Shown here: positions 1 through 7,353 of the stretch, piece after piece
How the letters are laid out: every line of letters begins with the position of its first letter
Numbering within the stretch: position 1 is the first letter of the stretch
Assembly (NCBI RefSeq): GCF_009789555.1
Contig: NZ_CP046902.1
Span: forward strand, 2,620,001-2,684,000
Source of the DNA: Stutzerimonas stutzeri
GTDB taxonomy: Bacteria > Pseudomonadota > Gammaproteobacteria > Pseudomonadales > Pseudomonadaceae
Length of the DNA stretch: 64,000 bases
Direction of reading: 5' to 3'
The notes under the pieces: model-generated
Told to the model about the DNA's origin: nothing
What the model saw: the letters and a program-made list of their open reading frames with translations, nothing else
Databases searched by the model: none
Made by a program: the position numbers and the translations under genes

Positions 1-381
1 TTCGAGCACTACTACCCGCATCAGGTATCCGGCGGCATGCGCCAGCGTACCGCGCTGGCGCGTGCGTTCATCGCCAAGCCTGAAGTGCTGTTGCTCGATG
101 AGCCCTTCGGTGCGCTCGACGCGCTGACACGGATGGCCTTGCAGGATGTGCTGCGCGAGCTGATCGACGAGCATCAACCCACCGTGCTGTTGGTCACCCA
201 TGACGTAGACGAGGCGCTGTACCTGGCTGACCACGTATTGGTGTTCAGTGCACGCCCAGCGCGGGTGCTGAAGACCTTCAACTTTACCCACTGCGAGAAG
301 AGCCACGATCTTTCCGAGTTCGCTGCCGAGCGGCGGGAAATTCTACGTTTGTTGGGGATCAAGACGGAGGTAGGGCACTGA
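1..381 (+). CDS. ABC transporter ATP-binding protein, nitrate/sulfonate/taurine type (5' end missing)
   Basis: The frame is open from base 1, so the N-terminus with Walker A lies outside the window. The remaining 126 residues hold the ABC signature VSGGMRQR (about residues 9-16), Walker B LLLDEP followed by the D-loop FGALD (about 30-40) and the H-loop histidine in LVTHD (about 67). The sequence style is that of the SsuB/TauB family, which powers import of sulfonates, taurine or related anions. The stop overlaps the next start by one base (TGATG), so it is translationally coupled to the permease. The substrate cannot be told from the sequence. Confidence 0.93.
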   Translation, partial: FEHYYPHQVSGGMRQRTALARAFIAKPEVLLLDEPFGALDALTRMALQDVLRELIDEHQPTVLLVTHDVDEALYLADHVLVFSARPARVLKTFNFTHCEKSHDLSEFAAERREILRLLGIKTEVGH

Positions 382-1154
382 TGAGCCAGGGACGTCGTCT
401 GACCGGTCCGAAAAAATATCTCGCCGTGATCCTGGCGATTCTGTTCATTCTTTTGATATGGCAGATCGCAGCATGGAGTCTGCCGGCATTTCTGATGCCT
501 GGTATTCCGGTCGTTTTCGAGCGCTTGTTCACCACGGTCCAGGAGCCTGCGTTCCGCGATGGGCTATACGGCAGCATGAGCCGGCTCGGCAGCGGCTATA
601 GCTTTGCATTGCTGTTCGGTATCGGTTTTGGCCTGCTGGGTGGTGTGCTGTTCTTCTTCCGCGAAATCCTGCGCTCGGCCATCGTGATTCTCCAGTCGAT
701 TCCGTCGATCGCCTGGGTGCCGCTGTTCCTGATCGTGATGGGCTTCGGCAACCTTCCGATCATCGTGGTCGTCGCACTGGCGGCCTTCTTTCCGATGGCG
801 TTGTCGGTCATGAACGCTACCGAAAGCGTGCAACCGGTCCACGTGGCCGCGGCACGGGTGATGGGTGCCTCGCGTTGGCAATTGTTGCGGCGGGTCTACC
901 TGCCGGCGGTCATGCCGGAACTCATCACCGGGGCACAGCTGGCCTTCGGTAACGCCTGGCGGGCGCTGATCTCGGCAGAGATGCTGATCGGCTTTGGCCA
1001 GGGGCTTGGGCGTTCGCTCGCGTATTCCGGCGAGATAGCCGACATGGCCGGGGTAATGATGAACATTCTGGTCATTGCCATTCTCGCGACGCTGATCGAT
1101 CAGGTCGTACTGGAAAAATTCAAGCAACGGATGCTGCGCTACCAGTACGTATGA
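381..1154 (+). CDS. ABC transporter permease, SsuC/TauC-like
   Basis: A 257-residue inner-membrane protein with about six hydrophobic segments. The cytoplasmic coupling loop that docks on the ATPase is visible as AAARVMGASRWQLLRRV (about residues 156-172), close to the EAA consensus of binding-protein-dependent permeases. Length and pattern fit the SsuC/TauC/NtrB group. The start codon overlaps the stop of the ATPase gene, so the two form one operon. The transported compound is not identifiable; sulfonate-like anions are only an inference from family. Confidence 0.93.
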   Translation: MSQGRRLTGPKKYLAVILAILFILLIWQIAAWSLPAFLMPGIPVVFERLFTTVQEPAFRDGLYGSMSRLGSGYSFALLFGIGFGLLGGVLFFFREILRSAIVILQSIPSIAWVPLFLIVMGFGNLPIIVVVALAAFFPMALSVMNATESVQPVHVAAARVMGASRWQLLRRVYLPAVMPELITGAQLAFGNAWRALISAEMLIGFGQGLGRSLAYSGEIADMAGVMMNILVIAILATLIDQVVLEKFKQRMLRYQYV

Positions 1155-1164
1155 GAGGTGCGCC

Positions 1165-1872
1165 GTGACGTCATGCCTGCTGCGGCTGATAGTAATCCTG
1201 ATGGCGCCGGTCTGGGCGTCCGCGGCGCCCTTGCAGGCTGTGCCGGCTGGCGATTATCGGCCGCTCAGGGCGGCGCAGGCGGAACCGCTCCAAGAAGGAT
1301 TCGAAGCGGCCTGGCTGGCCGCATTGGGTGAGCAACTGGGCAATGAGATCGCGCTGGTCGAAACCGCGGTCCATCCCGATCTGCGAATCGGTGCGGTCGC
1401 CGCCGGGACGGTCTACTTTTCAAGCGAGATCGCGGCGCTGGCAGCTGCCGAGGCGGGGCCTGGGCAGTGGGCAGACCTCGATGGCGAGCCGTTTTGCGTC
1501 ACGGCGGGTAGCCCTCATGCCGAGGTGGTTGCGTCCCGCTTCGGCGGTATTGCTCGCGTCTATCCCAGCGCAGCGCAAGCACTGATCGGGCTGAAGCTCG
1601 GTGAGTGCCGCGCCGTGGTGGATGATCGCCTGTTGCTGGAGCAGATCGCTGTGTTGCCCGAGTGGCGGCGCTACAACCGGCTGCTGACCCTGCCCGACGA
1701 GGCGGTCTCGCCCCTGCGAGTCGACGCGTCTGACGCGGCGCTGCAACAGCGGATAGAGCATCTGATCGCAAGCAAGCACGGGCAACAGGCACTGGCCGAT
1801 ATAACACAGCACTGGATCGATGAAGTCGCCTTTCAGGCCTATGTGCTGGCCGACACCCTGGACTGCCACTGA
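1165..1872 (+). CDS. periplasmic substrate-binding protein of the ABC operon (family 3-like)
   Basis: A 235-residue protein with a Sec signal peptide (hydrophobic residues 4-18, likely cleavage after ASA at 20). The body resembles solute-binding proteins of the amino-acid family 3 fold, for example the late segment DDRLLLEQI and a C-terminal helix-rich tail. It begins with GTG at 1165 behind a GAGAGG ribosome site, 10 bases after the permease stop. SsuBC-type transporters usually pair with an NMT1/SsuA-type binding protein, so this pairing is slightly unusual; an SsuA-type gene could lie upstream of the window. Confidence 0.75.
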   Translation: MTSCLLRLIVILMAPVWASAAPLQAVPAGDYRPLRAAQAEPLQEGFEAAWLAALGEQLGNEIALVETAVHPDLRIGAVAAGTVYFSSEIAALAAAEAGPGQWADLDGEPFCVTAGSPHAEVVASRFGGIARVYPSAAQALIGLKLGECRAVVDDRLLLEQIAVLPEWRRYNRLLTLPDEAVSPLRVDASDAALQQRIEHLIASKHGQQALADITQHWIDEVAFQAYVLADTLDCH

Positions 1873-1890
1873 TCCGTCGATCCTGAGGTG

Positions 1891-2499
1891 TTACTCCGCC
1901 TCGATGATCTGCGGTAGCGCCTGGCGCAGCCCATCCAGTTCGAATGGGGCTCGGATATGGCCGCGCAGGCTGCCATCGGGCCCGACGATGGCAATATTCG
2001 CGCTGTGACTGACACTGTATTCGCCACTGGTTTTGTCTGCCGGAACGAAAGGCAGGCCCAACGCCCTGGACAGTTTCTGCAACTGCGCCATGTCGCCCGT
2101 CAGCCCTTTGAATCCCGCCCGGTAGTAACCGAGATAGGTGCGCAGCGCCTCGGGTGTGTCGCGCGCAGGGTCAGCGCTCACCAATGTCAGTTGGAGTCGC
2201 TCGCGGACCGTGGGAGGCAGTTGGCCAAACAGTCGCCGCATGTCGCTCAGGGTCGTGGGGCAGATGTCAGGGCAGGCGGTGAATCCGAAGAACAGCAGGT
2301 GCCAGCGGCCGCGTAGGGAGTCGGTCGTGGCGGTCTGGCCGTGCTCGTCGACCAGTTCCACGCTCGGCAATGGGCGCTCGCGTGGCAACAGCCATACATT
2401 GGCCTCGTCGAGCAGGGCGTTGCGGTCGAGCGCAAACGATGGCGAGCACAACGCCAGCAATGCGGCGCAACGGATGATGCTCATCGTCTTGCGGAGCAC
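1891..2499 (-). CDS. SCO1/SenC family copper chaperone and thiol protein
   Basis: A 202-residue exported or membrane-anchored thioredoxin-fold protein. The copper-binding set is present: CPDIC with cysteines 76 and 80, and the distal histidine 165 in YSVSHSANI. Sco proteins deliver copper to the CuA centre of subunit II of cytochrome oxidases and may also act in cbb3 assembly. The N-terminus has a basic start and hydrophobic stretch (about residues 8-22). The start is GTG at 2499, two bases after the apt stop; ATG at 2484 is a fair alternative. It is the last gene of a probable anr-apt-sco run. Confidence 0.88.
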   Translation of the reverse strand: MLRKTMSIIRCAALLALCSPSFALDRNALLDEANVWLLPRERPLPSVELVDEHGQTATTDSLRGRWHLLFFGFTACPDICPTTLSDMRRLFGQLPPTVRERLQLTLVSADPARDTPEALRTYLGYYRAGFKGLTGDMAQLQKLSRALGLPFVPADKTSGEYSVSHSANIAIVGPDGSLRGHIRAPFELDGLRQALPQIIEAE

Positions 2500-2501
2500 G
2501 A

Positions 2502-3050
2502 TCAGCGCTCGTTCAGTTCGAATGCAGTCAGCGTGAACGTTGGAATGCCCATGTCCTGCAGCTTGCGCGAACCACCCAGCTCGGGCAGGTCGATGATCGC
2601 GGCAGCCTCATGTATCTGCGCGCCCATTCGGCGAACCAGTTGCGCAGCGGCAACCAGCGTGCCGCCCGAGGCGATCAGGTCGTCCAGCAGCAATACCGAA
2701 TCACCCTCGCAGAGACTGTCTGCATGCACTTCGAGGTGAGCTTCGCCGTATTCGGTGTGGTAGGACGCAGCCAGCACGTCAGCTGGGAGCTTGCCTTTCT
2801 TGCGGAACAGGATCAGGGGACGATTCAGTTCGTAGGCGATGATCGAGCCGATGATGAACCCACGTGCGTCTAGCGCGCCAACATGGCTGAAATCGCTTTC
2901 GACATAACGTTGAATCAGGCTATCGGCCACCATCCGAAGGGCTTTTGGCGACTGCAGCAGCGGGGTGATATCGCGGAATATCACGCCTGGCTTCGGGAAA
3001 TCCGGGACAGGACGAATCAGCGTCTTTATCGAGAACTCGTCGAAAATCAT
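2502..3050 (-). CDS. apt: adenine phosphoribosyltransferase
   Basis: A 182-residue cytoplasmic enzyme that salvages adenine with PRPP to give AMP. The PRPP-binding motif VLLLDDLIASGGTL is at about residues 119-132 with the paired aspartates 123-124, and the N-terminal segment FPKPGVIFRDITPLL is typical of Apt. I chose ATG at 3050, preceded by TGGAGC, over an upstream start at 3092 because it gives the usual family length and removes an unconserved 14-residue extension. It lies 10 bases after anr on the same strand. Confidence 0.96.
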   Translation of the reverse strand: MIFDEFSIKTLIRPVPDFPKPGVIFRDITPLLQSPKALRMVADSLIQRYVESDFSHVGALDARGFIIGSIIAYELNRPLILFRKKGKLPADVLAASYHTEYGEAHLEVHADSLCEGDSVLLLDDLIASGGTLVAAAQLVRRMGAQIHEAAAIIDLPELGGSRKLQDMGIPTFTLTAFELNER

Positions 3051-3060
3051 ACCGGCTCCA

Positions 3061-3795
3061 CTATGCGTCCATATTCCCGCCCGCGAGGGCACATAGCCGA
3101 CCGGAGTCTAGAATGCGAACTTCCTTGCCTTCAGCCTCGAGCAGGCCGCTCGCCTGGCAACGGGTGAAGACCCGTGAGACGGTTTCGACGGCCAGGCCCA
3201 GGTAACTGCCGATTTCATTGCGCGACATGGGCAGACGGAACTGGTTGGCAGAGAATCCACGCGCGCTGAAACGGGCCGACAGATTGATCAGAAAGGTTGC
3301 GATCCGTTCATCGGCGGTCTTTTTCGACAGCAGCATCATCATCTGCTGATCGTCGCGAATTTCGCGGCTCATGATTCGCATCAGCTGACGGCGCAGTTGT
3401 GGCAGCAGCACGCTGAGCTCATCGAGGCGATCGAATGGGATTTCGCACACTGAGGTCGTTTCCAGCGCTTGCGCCGAGACCGGGTAGGTTTCAGTGTCCA
3501 TCCCTGAAAGCCCGACCAGTTCACTGGGAAGGTGGAAGCCCGTGATCTGCTCTTCGCCAGCATCCGTGACGCTGAAGGTCCTCAGGGCGCCCGAACGGAT
3601 CGCGAATACGGAAGCGAACGCATCGCCCTGGCGAAAAAGCATCTCGCCCTTTTTCAACGGGCGTCCGCGCTTGACGATGTCATCCAGCGCTTCCATGTCC
3701 TGCATGTTCAGCGAAAGTGGCAGGCACAGGCCGGAAAGGCTGCAATCCTTGCAATGAGCTTGCGGCAGTTTGCGGACCTTGATCGACTCGGACAT
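3061..3795 (-). CDS. anr: Anr, FNR-type oxygen-sensing transcription regulator
   Basis: A 244-residue cytoplasmic regulator of the CRP/FNR family. Cysteines 15, 18 and 24 (HCKDCSLSGLC) plus the later cysteine in SVCEIPFDR supply the four ligands of an oxygen-labile 4Fe-4S cluster. The C-terminal helix-turn-helix reads MSRNEIGSYLGLAVETVSR, with the E-x-x-S-R that reads TTGAT half sites. Under low oxygen it activates genes for high-affinity oxidases, heme synthesis and denitrification. It sits beside hemN and the cco genes, as in other pseudomonads. ATG 3795 gives the usual length; an upstream start at 3825 is less likely. Confidence 0.97.
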   Translation of the reverse strand: MSESIKVRKLPQAHCKDCSLSGLCLPLSLNMQDMEALDDIVKRGRPLKKGEMLFRQGDAFASVFAIRSGALRTFSVTDAGEEQITGFHLPSELVGLSGMDTETYPVSAQALETTSVCEIPFDRLDELSVLLPQLRRQLMRIMSREIRDDQQMMMLLSKKTADERIATFLINLSARFSARGFSANQFRLPMSRNEIGSYLGLAVETVSRVFTRCQASGLLEAEGKEVRILDSGRLCALAGGNMDA

Positions 3796-3900
3796 TGGCG
3801 GTTCCTGAAAAACCTTACGGGGCATGTAAGATTAACTCAGGCAGGCGTGTTAAGCCAAATTCGACGACGATCGCGGCGCGTCCTTAAGCCGGTGACCTTA

Positions 3901-5283
3901 TTAGATAGCCCTGGACAATCGCGGAGCGGGGTGCGCGGGCAGGTAGTGGTCGAACGGCATGCACACCGAGTGAGCCAGCAGGCGTCCGGCCGGTAGAATC
4001 ACGAGGGTGTCATCCTCGAGCTGGATCAGCCCATCAGTGGCCATCTGTTCGAGGGCGGGCCAGGCTTTCTCGAAGTAAGTCTTGAAACAGATCCCGTAGT
4101 CTCGTTCGATGTCCTCGAACCGCAACTCGAAGTCGCACATCAGTGCCTGGATGACCTGGCGCCTGATCTTGTCGTCCTCGTTGCATCGCAGCCCGCGTAC
4201 CGTCGGGAGTTGACCCTGGTCCAGCGACTGCTGGTACAGGGTGATATCGCTGTTGTTCTGGCAGTACAGGTCGCCGATCTGGCTGATCGCCGAAACGCCC
4301 AGGCCGATCAGGTCACAGTGGCCATGGGTGGTATAGCCATGAAAGTTGCGCTGCAGCCTGCCGTCCTCCTGGGCCATCGCCAGTTCGTCGTCTGGCAGCG
4401 CGAAATGATCCATGCCGATATAGCGGTAGCCGGAACGGGTCAGTTGTTCGACGCTGTGCCGCAGCATCGCAAGTCTTTCGCTTGAGGCCGGAAGGTCGGC
4501 GGCATCGATTCGACGTTGCGCCATATACCGTTCAGGGATATGCGCATAGTAGGAAACGGAGACACGGTCCGGCTGTAACGCGATGACGGCGTCTACCGTT
4601 CGCGCGAATCGTTCGGGCGTCTGGAGCGGCAGTCCATAGACGATGTCGAGGTGGGTCGAGCGGTACTGCAGGGTGCGCGCCGCTTCGATGATCGTCTGGG
4701 TTTGCTCGAACGTCTGGGTTCGGTTGATTGCCTTCTGCACGTGCGAATCGATGTCGGGCAGGCCGATGACGGCGCGATTGAAGCCAAGCTCGCGCAGCAT
4801 TCCCATCGTCGGCCAATCCGCTTCTCGCGGATCTATCTCGATGCCGAAGTCGGCATGATCGTCTTCCAGCAGGTTGAAATGTTTACGAAGATGCGCCATG
4901 AGCCGTCGCAACTCGCCGTGGCTGAAATAGGTCGGCGTGCCGCCGCCGAGATGCACCTGTTCGACCACCTGGTCTGGGCCGAGGTGGCGAGCGATCATCT
5001 CGATTTCCTTTTCGAGCCGCTGCAGGTAGGACGACGCCCGGTTGCGATCCTCGGTGATGACCTTGTTGCAGCGGCAGTGATAACAGACGCTCGAGCAGAA
5101 CGGCAGATGGAGGTACAGCGAAAGCGGTCGGCCGGCGTGCCGACTTCGGCGCAGGCCGTGCAGCAGTTCGAAGGAGCCCAGCTTGCCACTGAACTGAAAG
5201 GGAGTCGGATAGGATGTATAGCGCGGCCCAGCCTGATCGTAACGATGGATCAGATCGGCATCCCAGCGAATGGCGTCGAGCAT
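3901..5283 (-). CDS. hemN: oxygen-independent coproporphyrinogen III oxidase (radical SAM)
   Basis: A 460-residue cytoplasmic radical-SAM enzyme that decarboxylates coproporphyrinogen III to protoporphyrinogen IX without oxygen, in heme synthesis. The cluster motif is at about residues 63-72, PFCSSVCYHCRC, followed by the SAM-binding LGGGTPTYF near 110. Full length for HemN. An Anr-type box (5343-5356) lies about 60 bases upstream of the start, which fits known anaerobic control of hemN in Pseudomonas. Anr itself is the next gene downstream on the same strand. Confidence 0.97.
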   Translation of the reverse strand: MLDAIRWDADLIHRYDQAGPRYTSYPTPFQFSGKLGSFELLHGLRRSRHAGRPLSLYLHLPFCSSVCYHCRCNKVITEDRNRASSYLQRLEKEIEMIARHLGPDQVVEQVHLGGGTPTYFSHGELRRLMAHLRKHFNLLEDDHADFGIEIDPREADWPTMGMLRELGFNRAVIGLPDIDSHVQKAINRTQTFEQTQTIIEAARTLQYRSTHLDIVYGLPLQTPERFARTVDAVIALQPDRVSVSYYAHIPERYMAQRRIDAADLPASSERLAMLRHSVEQLTRSGYRYIGMDHFALPDDELAMAQEDGRLQRNFHGYTTHGHCDLIGLGVSAISQIGDLYCQNNSDITLYQQSLDQGQLPTVRGLRCNEDDKIRRQVIQALMCDFELRFEDIERDYGICFKTYFEKAWPALEQMATDGLIQLEDDTLVILPAGRLLAHSVCMPFDHYLPAHPAPRLSRAI

Positions 5284-5342
5284 CTTACGTTCTCGGGTTG
5301 ACGGCGGTGACGGGATTCTAGGTTGGGCGCAGCTGCGTAAAC

Positions 5343-5356
5343 TTGACCTGTATCAA
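5343..5356. promoter_or_regulatory. Anr/FNR box upstream of hemN
   Basis: The 14-mer TTGACCTGTATCAA matches the consensus TTGAT-N4-ATCAA at nine of ten defined bases. It lies 60 bases upstream of hemN (minus strand) and 129 bases upstream of nadE (plus strand). Distance and function favour hemN; an effect on nadE is possible but unsupported. Confidence 0.8.
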
Positions 5357-5484
5357 GCGAGCCCGGACCCCGCAGTCCGCGCAGACACCGGCGATACGTA
5401 GTGAGAGATTTATTCGCTGAATTATGGTCGGATTAACCAAACGGGCCTTGCGAACCCATTCGCTCATCCGCACAGGAGAAATTC

Positions 5485-6312
5485 ATGCACAGCCGCCAGC
5501 AAGAGATCGCTGCCGCCCTCAATGTCTGCCCGCCGTTCGATGGCCCGGCAGCGGTACAGGCCGAGATAGATCGGCGTGTCGCCTTCCTCCAGTCATGCCT
5601 GCGCGAATCTGGCATGAAAACGTTGGTCCTCGGGATCAGCGGCGGTGTCGATTCGACCACCGCCGGCTTGCTCGCACAGCGTGCGGTCGAAGGCATGCGT
5701 GCTGCAGGGGAGGGCGACGATTACCGCTTCATCGCTGTCCGGCTGCCTTATCAGGTTCAGCATGACGAAGACGAGGCGCAGCTGGCGGTCGACTCGATCA
5801 AGCCGGACGAATGCCATACGGTCAATATCGGGGCGGCCGTCCAGGGCTTGTCCCGCGCCACCGAGGCGCTCGACGCGCTGCCCCCTGAGAAGCGCGACTT
5901 CGTGCTTGGTAACACCAAGGCGCGTATGCGCATGGTGGCCCAGTACACCATCGCCAACGCGCGCCACGGGCTGGTCATCGGCACCGATCACGCAGCCGAG
6001 GCCGTCATGGGGTTCTTCACCAAGTTCGGTGATGGCGCCTGCGACCTCACCCCCTTGGCTGGCCTGGTCAAGCATCAGGTTCGCGAACTCGCCGCCGCGT
6101 TAGGGGCACCCGAACAGTTGGTCAAGAAGGTGCCGACCGCTGATCTCGAGGAGCTTTCTCCCGGCAAGCCGGACGAAGATGCCCATGGCGTGACCTATCA
6201 GGATATCGATGCGTTTCTGCAAGGGCGCCCGGTGTCCGAGGAGGCAGCGACCATCATCGTCCAGACGTACGACAAGACTGCACACAAGCGGCAACTGCCC
6301 AAGGAACCCTGA
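5485..6312 (+). CDS. nadE: NH3-dependent NAD+ synthetase
   Basis: A 275-residue cytoplasmic enzyme that amidates nicotinate adenine dinucleotide to NAD+ using ATP and ammonia. The PP-loop of N-type ATP pyrophosphatases, SGGVDS, is at residues 52-57; IGTDHAAEAVMGFFTKFGDG and the late PTADLEEL segment are family hallmarks. There is no glutaminase domain, so ammonia is the nitrogen donor. An AGGAG site stands just before the ATG. It faces the downstream cbb3 maturation genes (convergent). Confidence 0.96.
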   Translation: MHSRQQEIAAALNVCPPFDGPAAVQAEIDRRVAFLQSCLRESGMKTLVLGISGGVDSTTAGLLAQRAVEGMRAAGEGDDYRFIAVRLPYQVQHDEDEAQLAVDSIKPDECHTVNIGAAVQGLSRATEALDALPPEKRDFVLGNTKARMRMVAQYTIANARHGLVIGTDHAAEAVMGFFTKFGDGACDLTPLAGLVKHQVRELAAALGAPEQLVKKVPTADLEELSPGKPDEDAHGVTYQDIDAFLQGRPVSEEAATIIVQTYDKTAHKRQLPKEP

Positions 6313-6373
6313 CGGAACGACAGGCGCGCAGGTCGGCTACGGGACGGATCCCGAGCACCTGTCGGCGGTTTCT

Positions 6374-7102
6374 TCAGGGGTGATGGTGTGCCGGCGCCTG
6401 CTGTTGCGGGGCGCTGGCACCATGGCCCATCAGCCAGTGCTGATGAGGGCCCGGTAAGGTCCAGATGCCGAACAGTATCACCATGGCTCCGCCCAGCATC
6501 CGAACGCCGCGTTTGCGTAAAAGAGCGGTGACGCGTTCGGCGGCCAGGCCGGTCGCCAGCAGCACGGGCCATGTGCCGATCCCGAACGCCAACATCAGCA
6601 AAGCACTGTCAAGCGCATCGCCCTGGCTTGCTGCCCAGAGCAGGGTGCTGTAGACCAGGCCGCACGGCAGCCAACCCCACAGCGCGCCGAGCAGCAGGGC
6701 TCTTGGCACGCTTTTCACCGGCATCAGTCGACGGGCGAACGGTTGGATATGGCGCCACAGCCCTCGTCCTACTGCTTCGACACGTGTCAGGCCGCTCCAC
6801 CAGCCGGCCAGATAAAGGCCCATGCTGATCAGAAGGAGTGCGGCTGCCACTCTCAGCGCCATGGCGGCTGGGCTGTTGGCCACGGCCCACCCGGCAATGC
6901 CGATGAGCAGTCCTGCGCTGGCGTAACTGAGTACCCGGCCCAGATTGTAGGCCGCCAGCAGACGCAGGCGCCTGCCGCGTTGCTCGGGCGGGATCGCCAT
7001 GGTCAGCGCGCCCATCAGGCCACCGCACATGCCCAGACAATGCCCACCTCCAAGCAGGCCGAGGACCAGCGCCGACACCAGAAGAGGGAATAACTCAACC
7101 AC
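6374..7102 (-). CDS. TauE/SafE-like inner-membrane protein of the cbb3 biogenesis cluster
   Basis: About 242 residues with six to seven hydrophobic segments, of the group annotated as sulfite exporter TauE/SafE or DsbD-like. The first segment carries GGGHCLGMCGG (cysteines 22 and 26), a later one carries GWLPCGLVYS, and the C-terminus is rich in His (HQHW, final AHHHP). These suggest metal or thiol handling rather than sulfite transport. I chose GTG 7102, which has AGGGGA upstream and overlaps ccoS by eight bases; ATG 7120 is an alternative and the much longer frame to 7276 would run through ccoS. It is the last gene of the ccoGHIS run. Confidence 0.8.
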   Translation of the reverse strand: MVELFPLLVSALVLGLLGGGHCLGMCGGLMGALTMAIPPEQRGRRLRLLAAYNLGRVLSYASAGLLIGIAGWAVANSPAAMALRVAAALLLISMGLYLAGWWSGLTRVEAVGRGLWRHIQPFARRLMPVKSVPRALLLGALWGWLPCGLVYSTLLWAASQGDALDSALLMLAFGIGTWPVLLATGLAAERVTALLRKRGVRMLGGAMVILFGIWTLPGPHQHWLMGHGASAPQQQAPAHHHP

Positions 7103-7304
7103 GGTCGGAGTTCCCCTCATCCCGCGCGGCGTCCGCCTGCTCGATGCCGGCGCGATGCTTGGGGTCTTCTTCGTCGAACAGAATGCTGTGGGCGGGGCCG
7201 TCGAGGTCGTCGTACTGGCCGCTGTCGACTGCCCAGAAAAATACCCAGATGGCCAGTGCGACGAGAACCACGGCAACAGGGATCAGAATGTAGAGTGCGG
7301 CCAT
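7095..7304 (-). CDS. ccoS: CcoS, cbb3 oxidase assembly protein
   Basis: A 69-residue membrane protein with one N-terminal transmembrane helix (about residues 4-26) followed by an acidic cytoplasmic tail beginning DSGQYDDLDGPAHSILFDEE, the typical CcoS pattern. CcoS is needed for cofactor insertion into cbb3 oxidase. It follows the CcoI gene on the same strand, 49 bases after its stop, and its end overlaps the start of the TauE/SafE-like gene. Confidence 0.93.
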   Translation of the reverse strand: MAALYILIPVAVVLVALAIWVFFWAVDSGQYDDLDGPAHSILFDEEDPKHRAGIEQADAARDEGNSDRG

Positions 7305-7353
7305 AAGAGCCTCCAGGGCGGTGCGGCGGGCAAAGCTGAGCGGGCGTGAACGA

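Noticed and set aside
5343..5356. Anr control of nadE by the same box
   Set aside because: The box is 129 bases from nadE and much nearer to hemN, whose Anr control is known; nothing supports the other direction.
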